Below, piece by piece: positions 32,964 to 43,695 of a stretch of DNA of 53,680 nucleotides. Position 1 is the stretch's first letter; each line of letters begins with the position of its first letter. A program made the translations under genes and the position numbers. Origin of the DNA: an uncultured Senegalimassilia sp. (GTDB lineage: Bacteria > Actinomycetota > Coriobacteriia > Coriobacteriales > Eggerthellaceae); contig CAKTWI010000017.1 in the NCBI GenBank assembly GCA_934630815.1, forward strand, positions 1-53,680, given 5' to 3'. Below the pieces are notes generated by a model. The model worked only from the letters and a program-made list of their open reading frames with translations, did no database searches and had not been told where the DNA came from.

Positions 32964-34604
32964 TTACTCGCACTCCGGGAAGACGCATGCGAGACGACGC
33001 ACGGTTTCCGGCAGGCGCTCCGGCTCGATACCGGCGTAGTTCAGCACCAGCGCCGTTTCGCCCTTTGAATACTGCTCAAAACGCTTCGTTGTGCGCTCGC
33101 TCAACCCGTCGCCGTCGCGCAGCAGGTAGTCGTTGAACAGCGAGATGTTGAGCCCCTGCTCCGCGCCGCGCTGCCTGACCTGGTCGTGCGTAAGGCTCGT
33201 GCGCACATACAGCAAGAAGTGCGTGCCCGCGTTTCGCTCCTCCACGTGCGAGATTTCCGCCAGCGGCGATTGCGCAATCTCGCGCAAAACCGCCTCGCGT
33301 TGGCGACGATAGAAGTTGCGCGTGCGATTGATGTGCCGCTCAAGGTGACCCTCGTCGATGAAGCGAGCCAACGCGTACTGTTCAAAGCTGGAAACCGTGC
33401 ACGAGTAGAAGCTCATGGTATCAACGTAGCGCGCTAGCAGCTTCGGCGGCAGCACCATGTAGCTGATGCGCAGGCTGGGCACCATGGTTTTCGAGAAGGC
33501 GTTCAGGTAAATCACCTTGTCAGACGCGTCATCGGCAAACAGCGGCATGATTAGGCGGCCGCTATAGCGGAACTCGCTGTCGTAGTCGTCCTCGATGATG
33601 TAGCGTTTGCGCGCGCGGTTCGCCCACTCGAACAGCTCCAGGCGCCGCTTGATGGGCATGACGATGCCTGTGGGGAAATGATTGGCCGGCGAAACGTGCA
33701 CCACGTCGGCGCCCGATTCCTCAAGCTCGTCGACCAGCAGGCCCGACTCGTCGATGGGAACCGGCCGCCAGGGGTTACCGAACGCCTTGGAGATGGCGGC
33801 GAACTTGCGATAGCCGGGGTTTTCCATGGCGAACGTGGTGGTGGGCCCGAGCATTTGCAGCAGACGGCCGTACAGGTACTCGCTGCCTGCGCCGATGATG
33901 ATGCAATCGGGCGAAACGTCCATGCCGCGCGTGCGCCGCAGATACGACGCGATGGCGCGGCGCAGCTCGGGCAAACCATTGAACGGAATCGACCGCAGAA
34001 GATTGTCGCTGGGAAGCGAAAGCGCCTCGCGCATGTAACGCCCCCACACCGTAGCCGGGAATAACGACACGCTCGTACGGTTAGCCTTCAGGTCCACGAA
34101 GTATTCCGGATCGCGGGCGCGCTCGATCGCTTGCGAGGTTTCGGCGGCGGGGGCGTCAACTCGGACGGCGTCTGCGGGGTTATTGCCGGTTTCTCGATCT
34201 CCATCGACGCGGCGCCCTGCATCGGCAGCAACACCTTCCGTAGTCGTATCTCGCGCGTCGCTTTCGGAATCGATACTCTTTTCCCCTTCGTTATTCAAGT
34301 CTCTGAACTGGGGTGCGACCGGTTTACACCGGAATTCGGAAACGTCTTCTACGAAATAGCCGCGGCGCTGTTCGGTGCGTACGAACCCTTCCGTGATCAG
34401 CTGATCGTAGGCGGCCGTTACCGTTGCGACGCCGATGTCGAGATGCTGGGCAAGGTTTCGCTTGGACGGTAGTTTCGTTCCGCAGGGGATTCGGCCGCGT
34501 GCAATGTCCTCGCGAATGGACTGGTATAGGAATTCGTAAAGCGAACTGGTGCCGCGCGAGCGCAAATCGTACGTAAGCATACCTGCGTGTTGAGATGCCG
34601 ACAT
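32964..34604 (-). CDS. MocR/PdxR-type regulator: GntR HTH fused to aminotransferase domain
   Basis: A 546-residue regulator. Residues ~15-85 are a GntR winged helix (LPSKRNLAQHLDIGVATVTA). A long low-complexity linker (~90-165) leads to a fold-type I aminotransferase domain (~170-546) with SPANHFPTG, IEDDYDSEF and the PLP-lysine motif NAFSKTMVPSLRISY. MocR proteins use PLP or its adducts as effector. It is divergent from the SDR gene, with CTGGT direct repeats and a TTTGGT/ACCAAA dyad between, so it probably controls that gene. The linker is unusually long (~75 residues, Asp/Glu/Arg-rich). Confidence 0.92.
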   Translation of the reverse strand: MSASQHAGMLTYDLRSRGTSSLYEFLYQSIREDIARGRIPCGTKLPSKRNLAQHLDIGVATVTAAYDQLITEGFVRTEQRRGYFVEDVSEFRCKPVAPQFRDLNNEGEKSIDSESDARDTTTEGVAADAGRRVDGDRETGNNPADAVRVDAPAAETSQAIERARDPEYFVDLKANRTSVSLFPATVWGRYMREALSLPSDNLLRSIPFNGLPELRRAIASYLRRTRGMDVSPDCIIIGAGSEYLYGRLLQMLGPTTTFAMENPGYRKFAAISKAFGNPWRPVPIDESGLLVDELEESGADVVHVSPANHFPTGIVMPIKRRLELFEWANRARKRYIIEDDYDSEFRYSGRLIMPLFADDASDKVIYLNAFSKTMVPSLRISYMVLPPKLLARYVDTMSFYSCTVSSFEQYALARFIDEGHLERHINRTRNFYRRQREAVLREIAQSPLAEISHVEERNAGTHFLLYVRTSLTHDQVRQRGAEQGLNISLFNDYLLRDGDGLSERTTKRFEQYSKGETALVLNYAGIEPERLPETVRRLACVFPECE

Positions 34605-34689
34605 GGGCGGATCCTTTCGCGTACGGCCCCAAAAGCGCGTTTTTCGGTGCGCTTGCAGCGGGAACGGCCGGTTTGAGCGGTTGAACGAA

Positions 34690-34769
34690 CTGGTGCAACT
34701 GGTCTATCTGGTACGTAAAACTATCACTGTTTTGGTTCTTTTGACCAAACCAAATAGCGATTACACTTA
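34690..34769 (+). promoter_or_regulatory. MocR operator region and SDR promoter
   Basis: Three CTGGT direct repeats at exact 9-bp intervals (34690, 34699, 34708) are followed by a TTTGGT-N7-ACCAAA dyad. The dyad overlaps a TTGACC -35 (34741-34746), with CACTTA/ACTTAT about 17 bp on. MocR regulators typically bind direct TGGT-type repeats. Confidence 0.55.
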
Positions 34770-34858
34770 TCTCGCTCATTAAATCAGGCCGCAACGATTC
34801 CTTGGCCGTTGCGGCCATTTTCATCTTCGCCAAGGGCACACGAAGACGGGAGACGAAC

Positions 34859-35659
34859 ATGGGTTACTTCACCGGCAAAACCATCATCATCACCGGCGCG
34901 GGCTTTGCAGCGCTGAAGGACGGTTCCGCGGGCTCCATCGGGTTCGGCATCGCCACCGCCTTCGCCAAAGAAGGCGCAAACCTTGCCATCACCGGCCGTA
35001 ACGTGAAGAAGCTCGAAGCCGCCAAGGAGCGTCTTGAGGGCGAGTTCAGCATCCGCGTGCTGCCCATCCAGGCCGACGTGAACGCCCAGGCCGACAACCA
35101 GGCCGTCGTGCAAGCCGCCGTCGACCAGGTCATGGCCGAGTTCGGGCGCATCGATGCGCTGGTGAACAACGCTCAGGCATCCGCTTCCGGCGTCACCATC
35201 GTCGACCACACCACCGCCCAGTTCGACCTGGCGCTGTATTCCGGCCTGTACGCTGCCTTCTACTACATGCAGGCGTGTTACCCGTACCTGAAGGAGACGA
35301 AGGGCTCCGTGGTGAACTTCGCCAGCGGCGCCGGTCTGTTCGGCAACTACGGCCAGTGCGCTTACGCCGCAGCCAAGGAGGGCATCCGCGGTCTGACGCG
35401 CGTCGCCGCCACCGAGTGGGGTCCCGACGGCATCAACGCCAACGTGGTCTGCCCGCTGGCTTGGACCGCTGCGCTTGAGAATTTCAAGGAGCAGTACCCC
35501 GAGGCCTATGAGGCCAACGTGCATATGCCTCCGATGGGCCACTACGGCAACGTCGAGACCGAGATCGGTCGCGCCGTCGTGCAGCTGTGCGGTCCCGACT
35601 TCAAGTTCATGAGTGGCGAGACCATCACGCTGGAAGGCGGCATGGGCCTGCGCCCGTAA
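34859..35659 (+). CDS. Short-chain dehydrogenase/reductase (SDR)
   Basis: A 266-residue NAD(P)-dependent oxidoreductase. The cofactor motif TGAG...GSIGFGIA carries about eight extra residues (FAALKDGS) compared with the usual TGxxxGIG. Further landmarks: ADVN, LVNNAQ (usual NNAG), catalytic Ser in NFASGAG, YAAAK as the YxxxK motif, and a C-terminal GxxLEGGMGLRP-like end. Substrate unknown; hydroxysteroid dehydrogenases of gut Coriobacteriia belong to this superfamily, but nothing here proves that role. It is probably under the divergent MocR. GGGAGA precedes ATG 34859. Confidence 0.9.
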   Translation: MGYFTGKTIIITGAGFAALKDGSAGSIGFGIATAFAKEGANLAITGRNVKKLEAAKERLEGEFSIRVLPIQADVNAQADNQAVVQAAVDQVMAEFGRIDALVNNAQASASGVTIVDHTTAQFDLALYSGLYAAFYYMQACYPYLKETKGSVVNFASGAGLFGNYGQCAYAAAKEGIRGLTRVAATEWGPDGINANVVCPLAWTAALENFKEQYPEAYEANVHMPPMGHYGNVETEIGRAVVQLCGPDFKFMSGETITLEGGMGLRP

Positions 35660-35733
35660 CCCACCAGGTTGCACGGCCGAATCGGCCAACTAGTTCCCTA
35701 CGGTTCTATCCGGACCCCTCCGGTGGAATATCG

Positions 35734-35769
35734 AAAGCGCCTCGGGCATCTGCGGTCCGAGGCGCTTTT
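35734..35769. terminator. Bidirectional terminator between SDR and ABC-F genes
   Basis: A perfect 12-bp stem (AAAGCGCCTCGG / CCGAGGCGCTTT) with an 11-base loop and flanking A/T, lying between convergent genes. Confidence 0.88.
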
Positions 35770-35828
35770 GCGTGTTGTTGTGCTTCAAGGCGCGAACAGG
35801 GGACGGAGGTGCGTTCATGCGCTGCTCT

Positions 35829-37652
35829 CTACTCCCCTAGCGCCTCCGCGGCTTCGAGCCATTGCTCGTCGAGCTCGTCGATTTGAGCTTGGAAGTCGTC
35901 GATCTGCTGCTGGAACTTGCCAAGGGCCTCGAAATCCGATGGGTCGGCGGCGGCCATGTCGGCTTGGGCCTGCTCGATCTTGCCGCGCAGCGTGTTCGTC
36001 TTGTTCTCGCAGCTGCGCATGCGCTTCTTCAGCTCGCGGATCTCGCCGCCGGACAGCTGCGGGCCATCGCCGGCAGCAGCATCCTTTGCGCTCTCGCCTG
36101 CCGCCGCACCTTGCGGCGCCTTGGCATGCACCACCGGCTTCGGTGCGCGCGCCGACATCTCCAGATACTCCTCAACGCCGCGCGGCAAATGGCGGATATG
36201 CCCATCTACCAGGGCGAACTGGTGATCGGTGACGCGCTCCATCAGGAAACGGTCGTGCGTGACCAAAAGCAGCGTGCCCGGCCATGCGTCCAGCAGCTCC
36301 TCGATGGCGGCCAGCATGTCGGTGTCCATGTCGTTGCCCGGCTCGTCCAGGATGAGCACGTTGGGCTCGTCAAGCAAGATGAGCATAAGGGCCAGACGGC
36401 GCTTTTGACCGCCGGACAGGTCGCACACCGGCTCGTTAAGGTCGGCGCGCGAGAAGCCCAGCTTCTCCAGCAGCTGCGCAGGCGTCATCTCCTTGCCGTC
36501 GAGCATCATGCGGCGCGTGTAGTTGCTGATCACCTGGCGAACGCGGTCGTCGCCGAAGCGGGTGAGGTTGTCCAGATGCTGCGACAGCACCGCAAACTTC
36601 ACCGTTTTGCCGATCTTCACGAAGCCCGACGTGGGTGCCTGCACGCCCTGGATCACCTTCAAAAGCGTGGTTTTGCCCACGCCGTTGGCGCCGACGATGC
36701 CATAGCGGTCACCAGGCCCGATGATCCAGTCCACGCCGTCGAGCACGGGCGCGGGCTTGCCGTCGAAGCGCACCGTGACGTTCTTCAGCTCAACCACTTG
36801 CTTGCCCAGACGCGCCATGGCCATGCGCTTGAGCTCCAGCTCGTTGCGCAGCGGCGGCACGTCGGCGATCAGCTCGTGCGCAGCGTCCACGCGGAACTTC
36901 GGCTTCGTGCCGCGGGCCTTCGGGCCGCGCGCCAGCCAGGCAAGCTCGCGGCGCAGGGCGTTTTGCCGCTTCTCCTCGGCCAGGGCCGCCAAGCGATCGC
37001 GCTCGACGCGCTGCAGGATGTACGCGGAAAAGCCGCCCTCGAATGGCTCAACCACGCGGTCGTGCACCTCCCACATGCGGGTGCACACCTCATCCAGGAA
37101 CCAGCGGTCGTGCGTGACCACCAGCAACGCACCCTGGCCGGCGCGCCAGCGGTTCTTCAGGTGGTTCGCCAGCCAGGTGATGGCGCGAACGTCCAGGTGG
37201 TTGGTAGGCTCGTCAAGAGCCAGGATGTCCCAGTCGCCGATGAGCAGACGCACCAGGTCGACGCGGCGGCGCTGGCCGCCGGAAAGCGTGCCCACCTTCG
37301 CGTCCCAGGGGATGTCGCTGGCAAGGCCCGCGATGATGTCGCGGATGCGCGCATCGCCGGCCCATTCGTACTCGGGGATGTCGCCCACCACGGCGCGCTC
37401 GACGGTGTCGTCGTCGTTGAGCTTGTCGAACTGCCCCAGCACGCCCACGCGCACGGCGCCGTTGCGCAGCACACGCCCTTCGTCGGGCTCGAGCATGCCC
37501 GCCATCACCGACAGCAGCGTGGACTTGCCGTCGCCGTTGCGGCCCACGATGCCGATGCGATCGCCCTCGTCAACGCCCAGCGACACGCTTTCAAACACCG
37601 TTTTCGTGGGGAAATCCACGCGCACTTTCTCGCAGCCCAGCATAAACGCCAT
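35829..37652 (-). CDS. ABC-F family ATPase
   Basis: A 607-residue soluble protein with two ABC ATPase domains and no membrane segments. Domain 1 has Walker A VGRNGDGKST, signature LSGGQRRR and ALDEPTNHLD. Domain 2 has VGANGVGKTT, LSGGQKRR and ILDEPGNDMD. A coiled-coil C-terminal region (~residues 540-607) resembles Uup. ABC-F proteins act on the ribosome, resolving stalled translation or conferring antibiotic resistance. ATG 37652 (AAGGAAG site) is used; 37643 is also possible. The degenerate EPGND in domain 2 replaces the usual EPTNH. Confidence 0.92.
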   Translation of the reverse strand: MAFMLGCEKVRVDFPTKTVFESVSLGVDEGDRIGIVGRNGDGKSTLLSVMAGMLEPDEGRVLRNGAVRVGVLGQFDKLNDDDTVERAVVGDIPEYEWAGDARIRDIIAGLASDIPWDAKVGTLSGGQRRRVDLVRLLIGDWDILALDEPTNHLDVRAITWLANHLKNRWRAGQGALLVVTHDRWFLDEVCTRMWEVHDRVVEPFEGGFSAYILQRVERDRLAALAEEKRQNALRRELAWLARGPKARGTKPKFRVDAAHELIADVPPLRNELELKRMAMARLGKQVVELKNVTVRFDGKPAPVLDGVDWIIGPGDRYGIVGANGVGKTTLLKVIQGVQAPTSGFVKIGKTVKFAVLSQHLDNLTRFGDDRVRQVISNYTRRMMLDGKEMTPAQLLEKLGFSRADLNEPVCDLSGGQKRRLALMLILLDEPNVLILDEPGNDMDTDMLAAIEELLDAWPGTLLLVTHDRFLMERVTDHQFALVDGHIRHLPRGVEEYLEMSARAPKPVVHAKAPQGAAAGESAKDAAAGDGPQLSGGEIRELKKRMRSCENKTNTLRGKIEQAQADMAAADPSDFEALGKFQQQIDDFQAQIDELDEQWLEAAEALGE

Positions 37653-37802
37653 AGATACCAACTTCCTTGCATATATAAGCGTCTTGGCCGCGACCGCGCC
37701 GAAACGAAAGCGCGAACGCAGCCAAGGACCTGCATCGATTCCAACGCACCATGATAACAAATGCCCTGGCGACTATCGCCCGAGCCTCGCAATGCTGCCC
37801 GT

Positions 37803-39635
37803 CTACGACTTGGTCATCACGGCGATGGTCATCCAGGTGCGTTCGTAGGGACGGTAGTAGGTGTGGTATTCCACCAGGTTGAAGCCGTCTTTTTGGCTGA
37901 GGTCGGAAATGTCGCGCGGAAGGCTGTCGTTTTGCGCCTGGCCCAGGCAGATGAACGTGCCATGGAAGTTGTTGAAGATGATCTCCCAGCTCATTTTGCT
38001 CACCAGCGTGGGCGAATACGCCATGTACGCGCGGTCCCAGTTGCCCTTCTGCCAGTCCATATAGGTTTGCGGGATGTCGGGACACATGACCGACGTGACG
38101 CCCATGTAGCCAATGTCGGTGGAAACCACCAGGGGCGACTGGCCGCCGTTCTGGTCGGCAACGCGGTCGACCGTCTCGCGGAACTGCTGCACGGGGACGT
38201 TGTTGGCCGGGTCGTAGTCGTCGCGCACAAGCAGCGCCTGGTTCATGACGGAAGCTGCCAGCGTGACAGCAACCACGCCTGCCACCAACGGTTTCGTGCG
38301 CACATGCGACAGCACCGACGCAATGGCGAACAGCAGCGGGCCGATGGCCACGAACAGGTAGCGGTAATACAAGATCATGGAGTTCATGACCATCGACGCC
38401 GTCCAGGAAATGGCGAACACGCCGAAGTACACCACCAGCGCCGCAACCACCGGTGCAATAGAGTCGGAAACGAGCCATGCGTAGAAACGCTTCAAACGCA
38501 GGTGCTTTATGGGGCAGGCGGCAGCGGCAGTGCCTGCGAAGGCTCCCGCGACTCCGCCAGCACGCTGCGCCTTCGCCTCCGCAATCTGCTGCTTGCGCGC
38601 TGCGCGGTGCAGCCCGATGCGCCATGAGGCCCAGCGGGCGGCCCACGCGATCAAGAACGCCAGCACCACCGCGGCGGCATAACCGATGCCCTGCACGAGC
38701 ACCTGCGGCACCACACCGTAGCTGCCGCGCGCCGCAAACGACAAGGGGCTCGTCAGAAACGCGTACGTGGCCAGCTCGATATAGGTGGTCGGGAACACGA
38801 TCTTCGCCCAGTAGGTGCCACCTACCACACCCATCTGGCTGGTCACGGCGGTGACGATCCACGGCAGGTACAGCGCCACCTGGACAATGCAGCCGATAAT
38901 CAGCACGCGAAGCGGAGCACCCGCGCGAACGGCCTGCTCAGGCAGCGGATGAGGGCCGCCCTTGCGATGCCGCCAGGCACGTGCGCCAAGGGCGAACAAC
39001 AGCACGACGTTGATCATGAATGCCGACATGGCGCCGAAATAATGCAAGTACGCGCAAGCCAGGCTGGAGGCGAAGCATGCGATCCACCAGCGTCGCGGCG
39101 TGCCCGCCCAGCACTTCAGCCCCCGGGCTGCCTCGGCGATGCGCGCCGGCGGCGTGGCCAGCTGCGTGCCGATGATGCGCATGGCGTAGATGAAGCACAG
39201 CATCACAGCGAACGTTGCCCACGAGTACATGCGGATCTCAACGGCCATCAGCGATATATAAGGCGTGAACAGGGCGAAGAAGCTGAACAGCACGCCGGTC
39301 GCCCAGCCGGCGTCGCGGCGCACATGGGTGTAGCCCAGCACCGCCATGGCGATAGCGCCCGCCACGGTGAACAGGCGATATATGGTGATGTTCTGCCCGA
39401 AAACCAGGTTCAGCACGTGCAGCGCCCAGTAAATCAGCACGGGGTGCACGTCTCCGGAGCTGTAGTACCAGATGTCGGCGAAGCTGTGGTTAGCGATTCC
39501 CACCGAGTAGCTTTCGTCAAACCACACGTTGCCATGGAACGCGTCGGTGAGCAGGAAGGCGGCACCTGCGACAAGCAAGAGGATATGAAACGCGCTTGAT
39601 GATAAACGTACGTGCGCGCCGCGTGAGAGCTTCAT
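37803..39635 (-). CDS. GT39/PMT-like membrane glycosyltransferase
   Basis: A 610-residue membrane protein with at least ten helices. The first loop carries the acidic motif NVWFDESYSVGIANHS followed by DVHPVLIYW, the arrangement of GT-C enzymes in the GT39/ArnT family that transfer sugars from lipid-phosphate donors. The C-terminal ~120 residues form a soluble extracytoplasmic domain. It is divergent from the YdjC-like gene across 144 bp that contains a hairpin (39719-39745). Its acceptor (protein, lipid or wall polymer) is unknown. Confidence 0.82.
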   Translation of the reverse strand: MKLSRGAHVRLSSSAFHILLLVAGAAFLLTDAFHGNVWFDESYSVGIANHSFADIWYYSSGDVHPVLIYWALHVLNLVFGQNITIYRLFTVAGAIAMAVLGYTHVRRDAGWATGVLFSFFALFTPYISLMAVEIRMYSWATFAVMLCFIYAMRIIGTQLATPPARIAEAARGLKCWAGTPRRWWIACFASSLACAYLHYFGAMSAFMINVVLLFALGARAWRHRKGGPHPLPEQAVRAGAPLRVLIIGCIVQVALYLPWIVTAVTSQMGVVGGTYWAKIVFPTTYIELATYAFLTSPLSFAARGSYGVVPQVLVQGIGYAAAVVLAFLIAWAARWASWRIGLHRAARKQQIAEAKAQRAGGVAGAFAGTAAAACPIKHLRLKRFYAWLVSDSIAPVVAALVVYFGVFAISWTASMVMNSMILYYRYLFVAIGPLLFAIASVLSHVRTKPLVAGVVAVTLAASVMNQALLVRDDYDPANNVPVQQFRETVDRVADQNGGQSPLVVSTDIGYMGVTSVMCPDIPQTYMDWQKGNWDRAYMAYSPTLVSKMSWEIIFNNFHGTFICLGQAQNDSLPRDISDLSQKDGFNLVEYHTYYRPYERTWMTIAVMTKS

Positions 39636-39779
39636 GTTGTTTGCCTTCGCCTAGAAACCTGTCATAATGCGCTGCTAGTCTAACATTGCATGCGCAAGCG
39701 GGAATAACCTGCGTAGAAAAAACCCGGGGGCTACCCTAGGGTTTTCATAACCGCAGGTAGATAAGGTAAGAGGGGCATT

Positions 39780-40658
39780 ATGAGCGTCACGTTCCATGCG
39801 GACGACTACGGCATCACGGAGCAGCAGGCAGCCGAAATCCTCAAGCTGTCGCAGGTTTGCGGCGGCCAGGGCGCGCTGTCGTCGGTCAGCATTTTCGCGA
39901 ACAGCCCCGCCTTCGAGGCGGCGGCTGAAATGGCGCGCCCCTACGTGGAATCCGGCAAGCTGGCCATGGCGCTGCACCTGAATCTGGTAGAGGGCCGTCC
40001 GTGCGCCCCGGTTGCGGAAGTTCCCCTGCTGGTTAACCAGCGCGGCACGTTTGCGAACGATTTCGTCGGCCTTTGGAAGCTGTCGATGGGCGCGCAGCGC
40101 TGGGCGTTCCGCCAGCAGCTCCAGCGCGAATGCGTCGCGCAGATCCAGCGCTATCTGGCCGCATTTCCCCAGATGAAACGCACGATGCGCGTGGATAGCC
40201 ACCAGCATACGCATGCGGTGCCGGCCGTGTTCGACGCGCTTTCCCAGGCCGTGGCTGAGCTGGGCGTCGCGGTCACGCACCTGCGCTGCCCCATCGAGCC
40301 CCTGGCACCGCACCGTGCTGCCGGCAGCAACATGCCTCCTGTCAACCTGGCGAAGGATGCGCTCATCACGTGGCTGTGGCGCAAGAACCGCGGCAAGATG
40401 CCAGCAGGCTGCGAGGTCCCGCTGTTCTGCGGCGTGGTGCTCTCGGGCGCTATGGACACGGTCGACTGGCCGCTCCTGGATGCGTTCGAAAGCCTAGCGG
40501 CAGACCGCGGCAAGAACGTCCAGGTGCTGTTCCACCCGGTCAGCGTGCCGATCGAGCAATGCCTCGACCCGGAAAACGGTCCCTTCGCCGCCGCCTGCGC
40601 ATCCGAAGCCCGCGACCGCGAAGCCGAACGCCTGCGCTACTTGGCCAAAGCCCGATAA
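39780..40658 (+). CDS. YdjC/ChbG-family carbohydrate deacetylase
   Basis: A 292-residue metal-dependent deacetylase of the YdjC fold. It starts directly with the metal motif FHADDYG, followed by LHLNLVEG and VDSHQHTH, which carry the metal-binding His residues and catalytic Asp. ChbG removes an acetyl group from diacetylated chitooligosaccharide; other members work on other N-acetyl sugars. The pairing with the divergent GT39-like gene suggests a role in glycan or glycolipid modification. AGGGG precedes ATG 39780. Confidence 0.9.
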   Translation: MSVTFHADDYGITEQQAAEILKLSQVCGGQGALSSVSIFANSPAFEAAAEMARPYVESGKLAMALHLNLVEGRPCAPVAEVPLLVNQRGTFANDFVGLWKLSMGAQRWAFRQQLQRECVAQIQRYLAAFPQMKRTMRVDSHQHTHAVPAVFDALSQAVAELGVAVTHLRCPIEPLAPHRAAGSNMPPVNLAKDALITWLWRKNRGKMPAGCEVPLFCGVVLSGAMDTVDWPLLDAFESLAADRGKNVQVLFHPVSVPIEQCLDPENGPFAAACASEARDREAERLRYLAKAR

Positions 40659-40794
40659 ACGCAACCTGGGGATTCCGCGGAATCGCTTTCCCTCTTCCCT
40701 TTTCGCCGCTATACTAACTTAGTTACGCTCAAACCACATCGGCCGGCAACGCGTCACAAGGCGCGTCATCGGCCGTTTTGCGGAAAGGAACCCC

Positions 40795-42405
<1,611 letters not shown>

Positions 42406-42613
42406 GAAGCGTTTTCCCAGGTAGAAGGCGGTTTCAACTGGAAGCATAATGCAACCGCGAGAAGTGCCTCTGATGAAACGGCAACGCGAACCAGGGTCCA
42501 TACCCCGCAAAACACGGAGAATCTGGCGAAAAGGAACGCAAGCGACATCCTGCATACCCGGTGAATGGCTCGCAAGCAGGCACAAAGTCGAAGCGCTTAG
42601 GCTTCGGTACCGA

Positions 42614-43498
42614 CTAGCCGGCTAACGCCGCTTCAAGCTGCGAGAGCGTTTCAGCCAAGTCGGCGTTGATGCAGATGGAGTGCTCGGCTATCTCCTTCGG
42701 CGCCAATGCCTCGCCCATGTTCAAGCAGGCATACGTGGCTTGCGGGTTTTCCAAGGTTGCGCGCCAAAACGGGTACTTGATGATCACGGGCGTGTTATAC
42801 CCCACGCCAAGCTCCAGGTAAAGAACCCGCATGCCCCTATGGCGACGCTCGAAGTCGCGATAACGCGCCTCCGCCGCAAACCAGCCGTCATCCTGCACGA
42901 ACGTGTCATCGGCACGCAGGTTCATGGACATCTCCGCGCCGCAATGCGGACAGCGCGGGATCAGCTCGCTGGGAATGCGCATATCGCGTTGGTGCTCGAA
43001 CATGGCACGAACTGCATCTTCGTTATCGAACGTTTCGCGACAGCATGGCTTGCTACACTGGAACAGGCCATAGTCGCCCTGTGTGTAGAACAGGCGCTGC
43101 TTGTCGAATCCGGCCAGCTGGAACTGATGGTCCACGTTGGTGGTCAACACGAAGTAGTCGCGCCCCACAAGCAGTTCGCGCAACTGCACGTACAGCGGGT
43201 TCGCACCCAAATCGTAGCGGTTCACCATGACGTAGCGGCTCCAAAACGCCCATCGTTCCTCAGCGGTGGCGTAAGGGTAAAACCCGCCCGAGTACATATT
43301 GGTGAAGCCATAACGTTCGCGAAAATCGGCAAAGTGCTGCTCGAAGCGAGGGCCCGAATACGTGAACCCCGCCGCCGTCGAAAGCCCGGCACCCGCGCCC
43401 ACGAACACAGCGTCGGCGGCGTCTAGCGCCTCGGCAAGCCGCTTGACGTCACACGCCGTGGCATCCTTCTCGACCGCTCGGCCACATCCCAAGATCAT
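42614..43498 (-). CDS. Class-M (SirTM-like) sirtuin, probable ADP-ribosyltransferase
   Basis: A 294-residue Sir2-fold protein. The NAD site is VFVGAGAGLSTAAGF (~31-45), followed by the class-M stretch FTNMYSGGFYPYATAEERWA. The nicotinamide-site Asn is N121 (LTTNVD). The catalytic His of deacetylase sirtuins is replaced by Gln (Q140, in YTQGDYG), as in the macrodomain-linked sirtuins of Staphylococcus and Streptococcus that ADP-ribosylate lipoylated GcvH-L. Zinc cysteines C148/C152 and C183/C186 are present. No macrodomain, GcvH-L or lipoate ligase is nearby; instead the gene follows the radical SAM gene of the ACGX locus. ATG 43498 has a GGAAGG site. Confidence 0.87.
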   Translation of the reverse strand: MILGCGRAVEKDATACDVKRLAEALDAADAVFVGAGAGLSTAAGFTYSGPRFEQHFADFRERYGFTNMYSGGFYPYATAEERWAFWSRYVMVNRYDLGANPLYVQLRELLVGRDYFVLTTNVDHQFQLAGFDKQRLFYTQGDYGLFQCSKPCCRETFDNEDAVRAMFEHQRDMRIPSELIPRCPHCGAEMSMNLRADDTFVQDDGWFAAEARYRDFERRHRGMRVLYLELGVGYNTPVIIKYPFWRATLENPQATYACLNMGEALAPKEIAEHSICINADLAETLSQLEAALAG

Positions 43499-43548
43499 CT
43501 TCGAACCTTCCTACCCTTCTCACTTGTCGCCCGTATAAACGCAGGCGC

Positions 43549-43695
43549 TTACTCCACGATACGCGTTCGTCCCGCACGGCGCGGCTTGCGATGCAGCAGT
43601 TCGCCGTCGCGGTAGCCTAGAATCACAAAGCACACGCACTCGTATCCGTCCGGTTCCGCATGGCGAAGCACCGCATCAGCAAACGTGAAAGTATG
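43549..43695 (-). pseudogene. Nitroreductase C-terminal remnant
   Basis: Forty-eight codons follow the stop of the radical SAM gene in the same frame (FADAVLRHAEPDGYECVCFV, ILGYRDGELLHRKPRR, RIVE, stop). The GY(E)-V-x-x-I-GY-DGE-RKPRR pattern is the C-terminal end of nitroreductase-family flavoproteins. No start codon, ribosome site or FMN-binding N-terminus remains. It suggests a third redox enzyme once completed the peptide-modification operon. Confidence 0.6.

Noticed and set aside
40675..40700. Palindrome GATTCCGCGGAATC after the YdjC-like gene
   Set aside because: It can form only a five-pair stem with a four-base loop, and no T run follows closely, so it is not called as a terminator.
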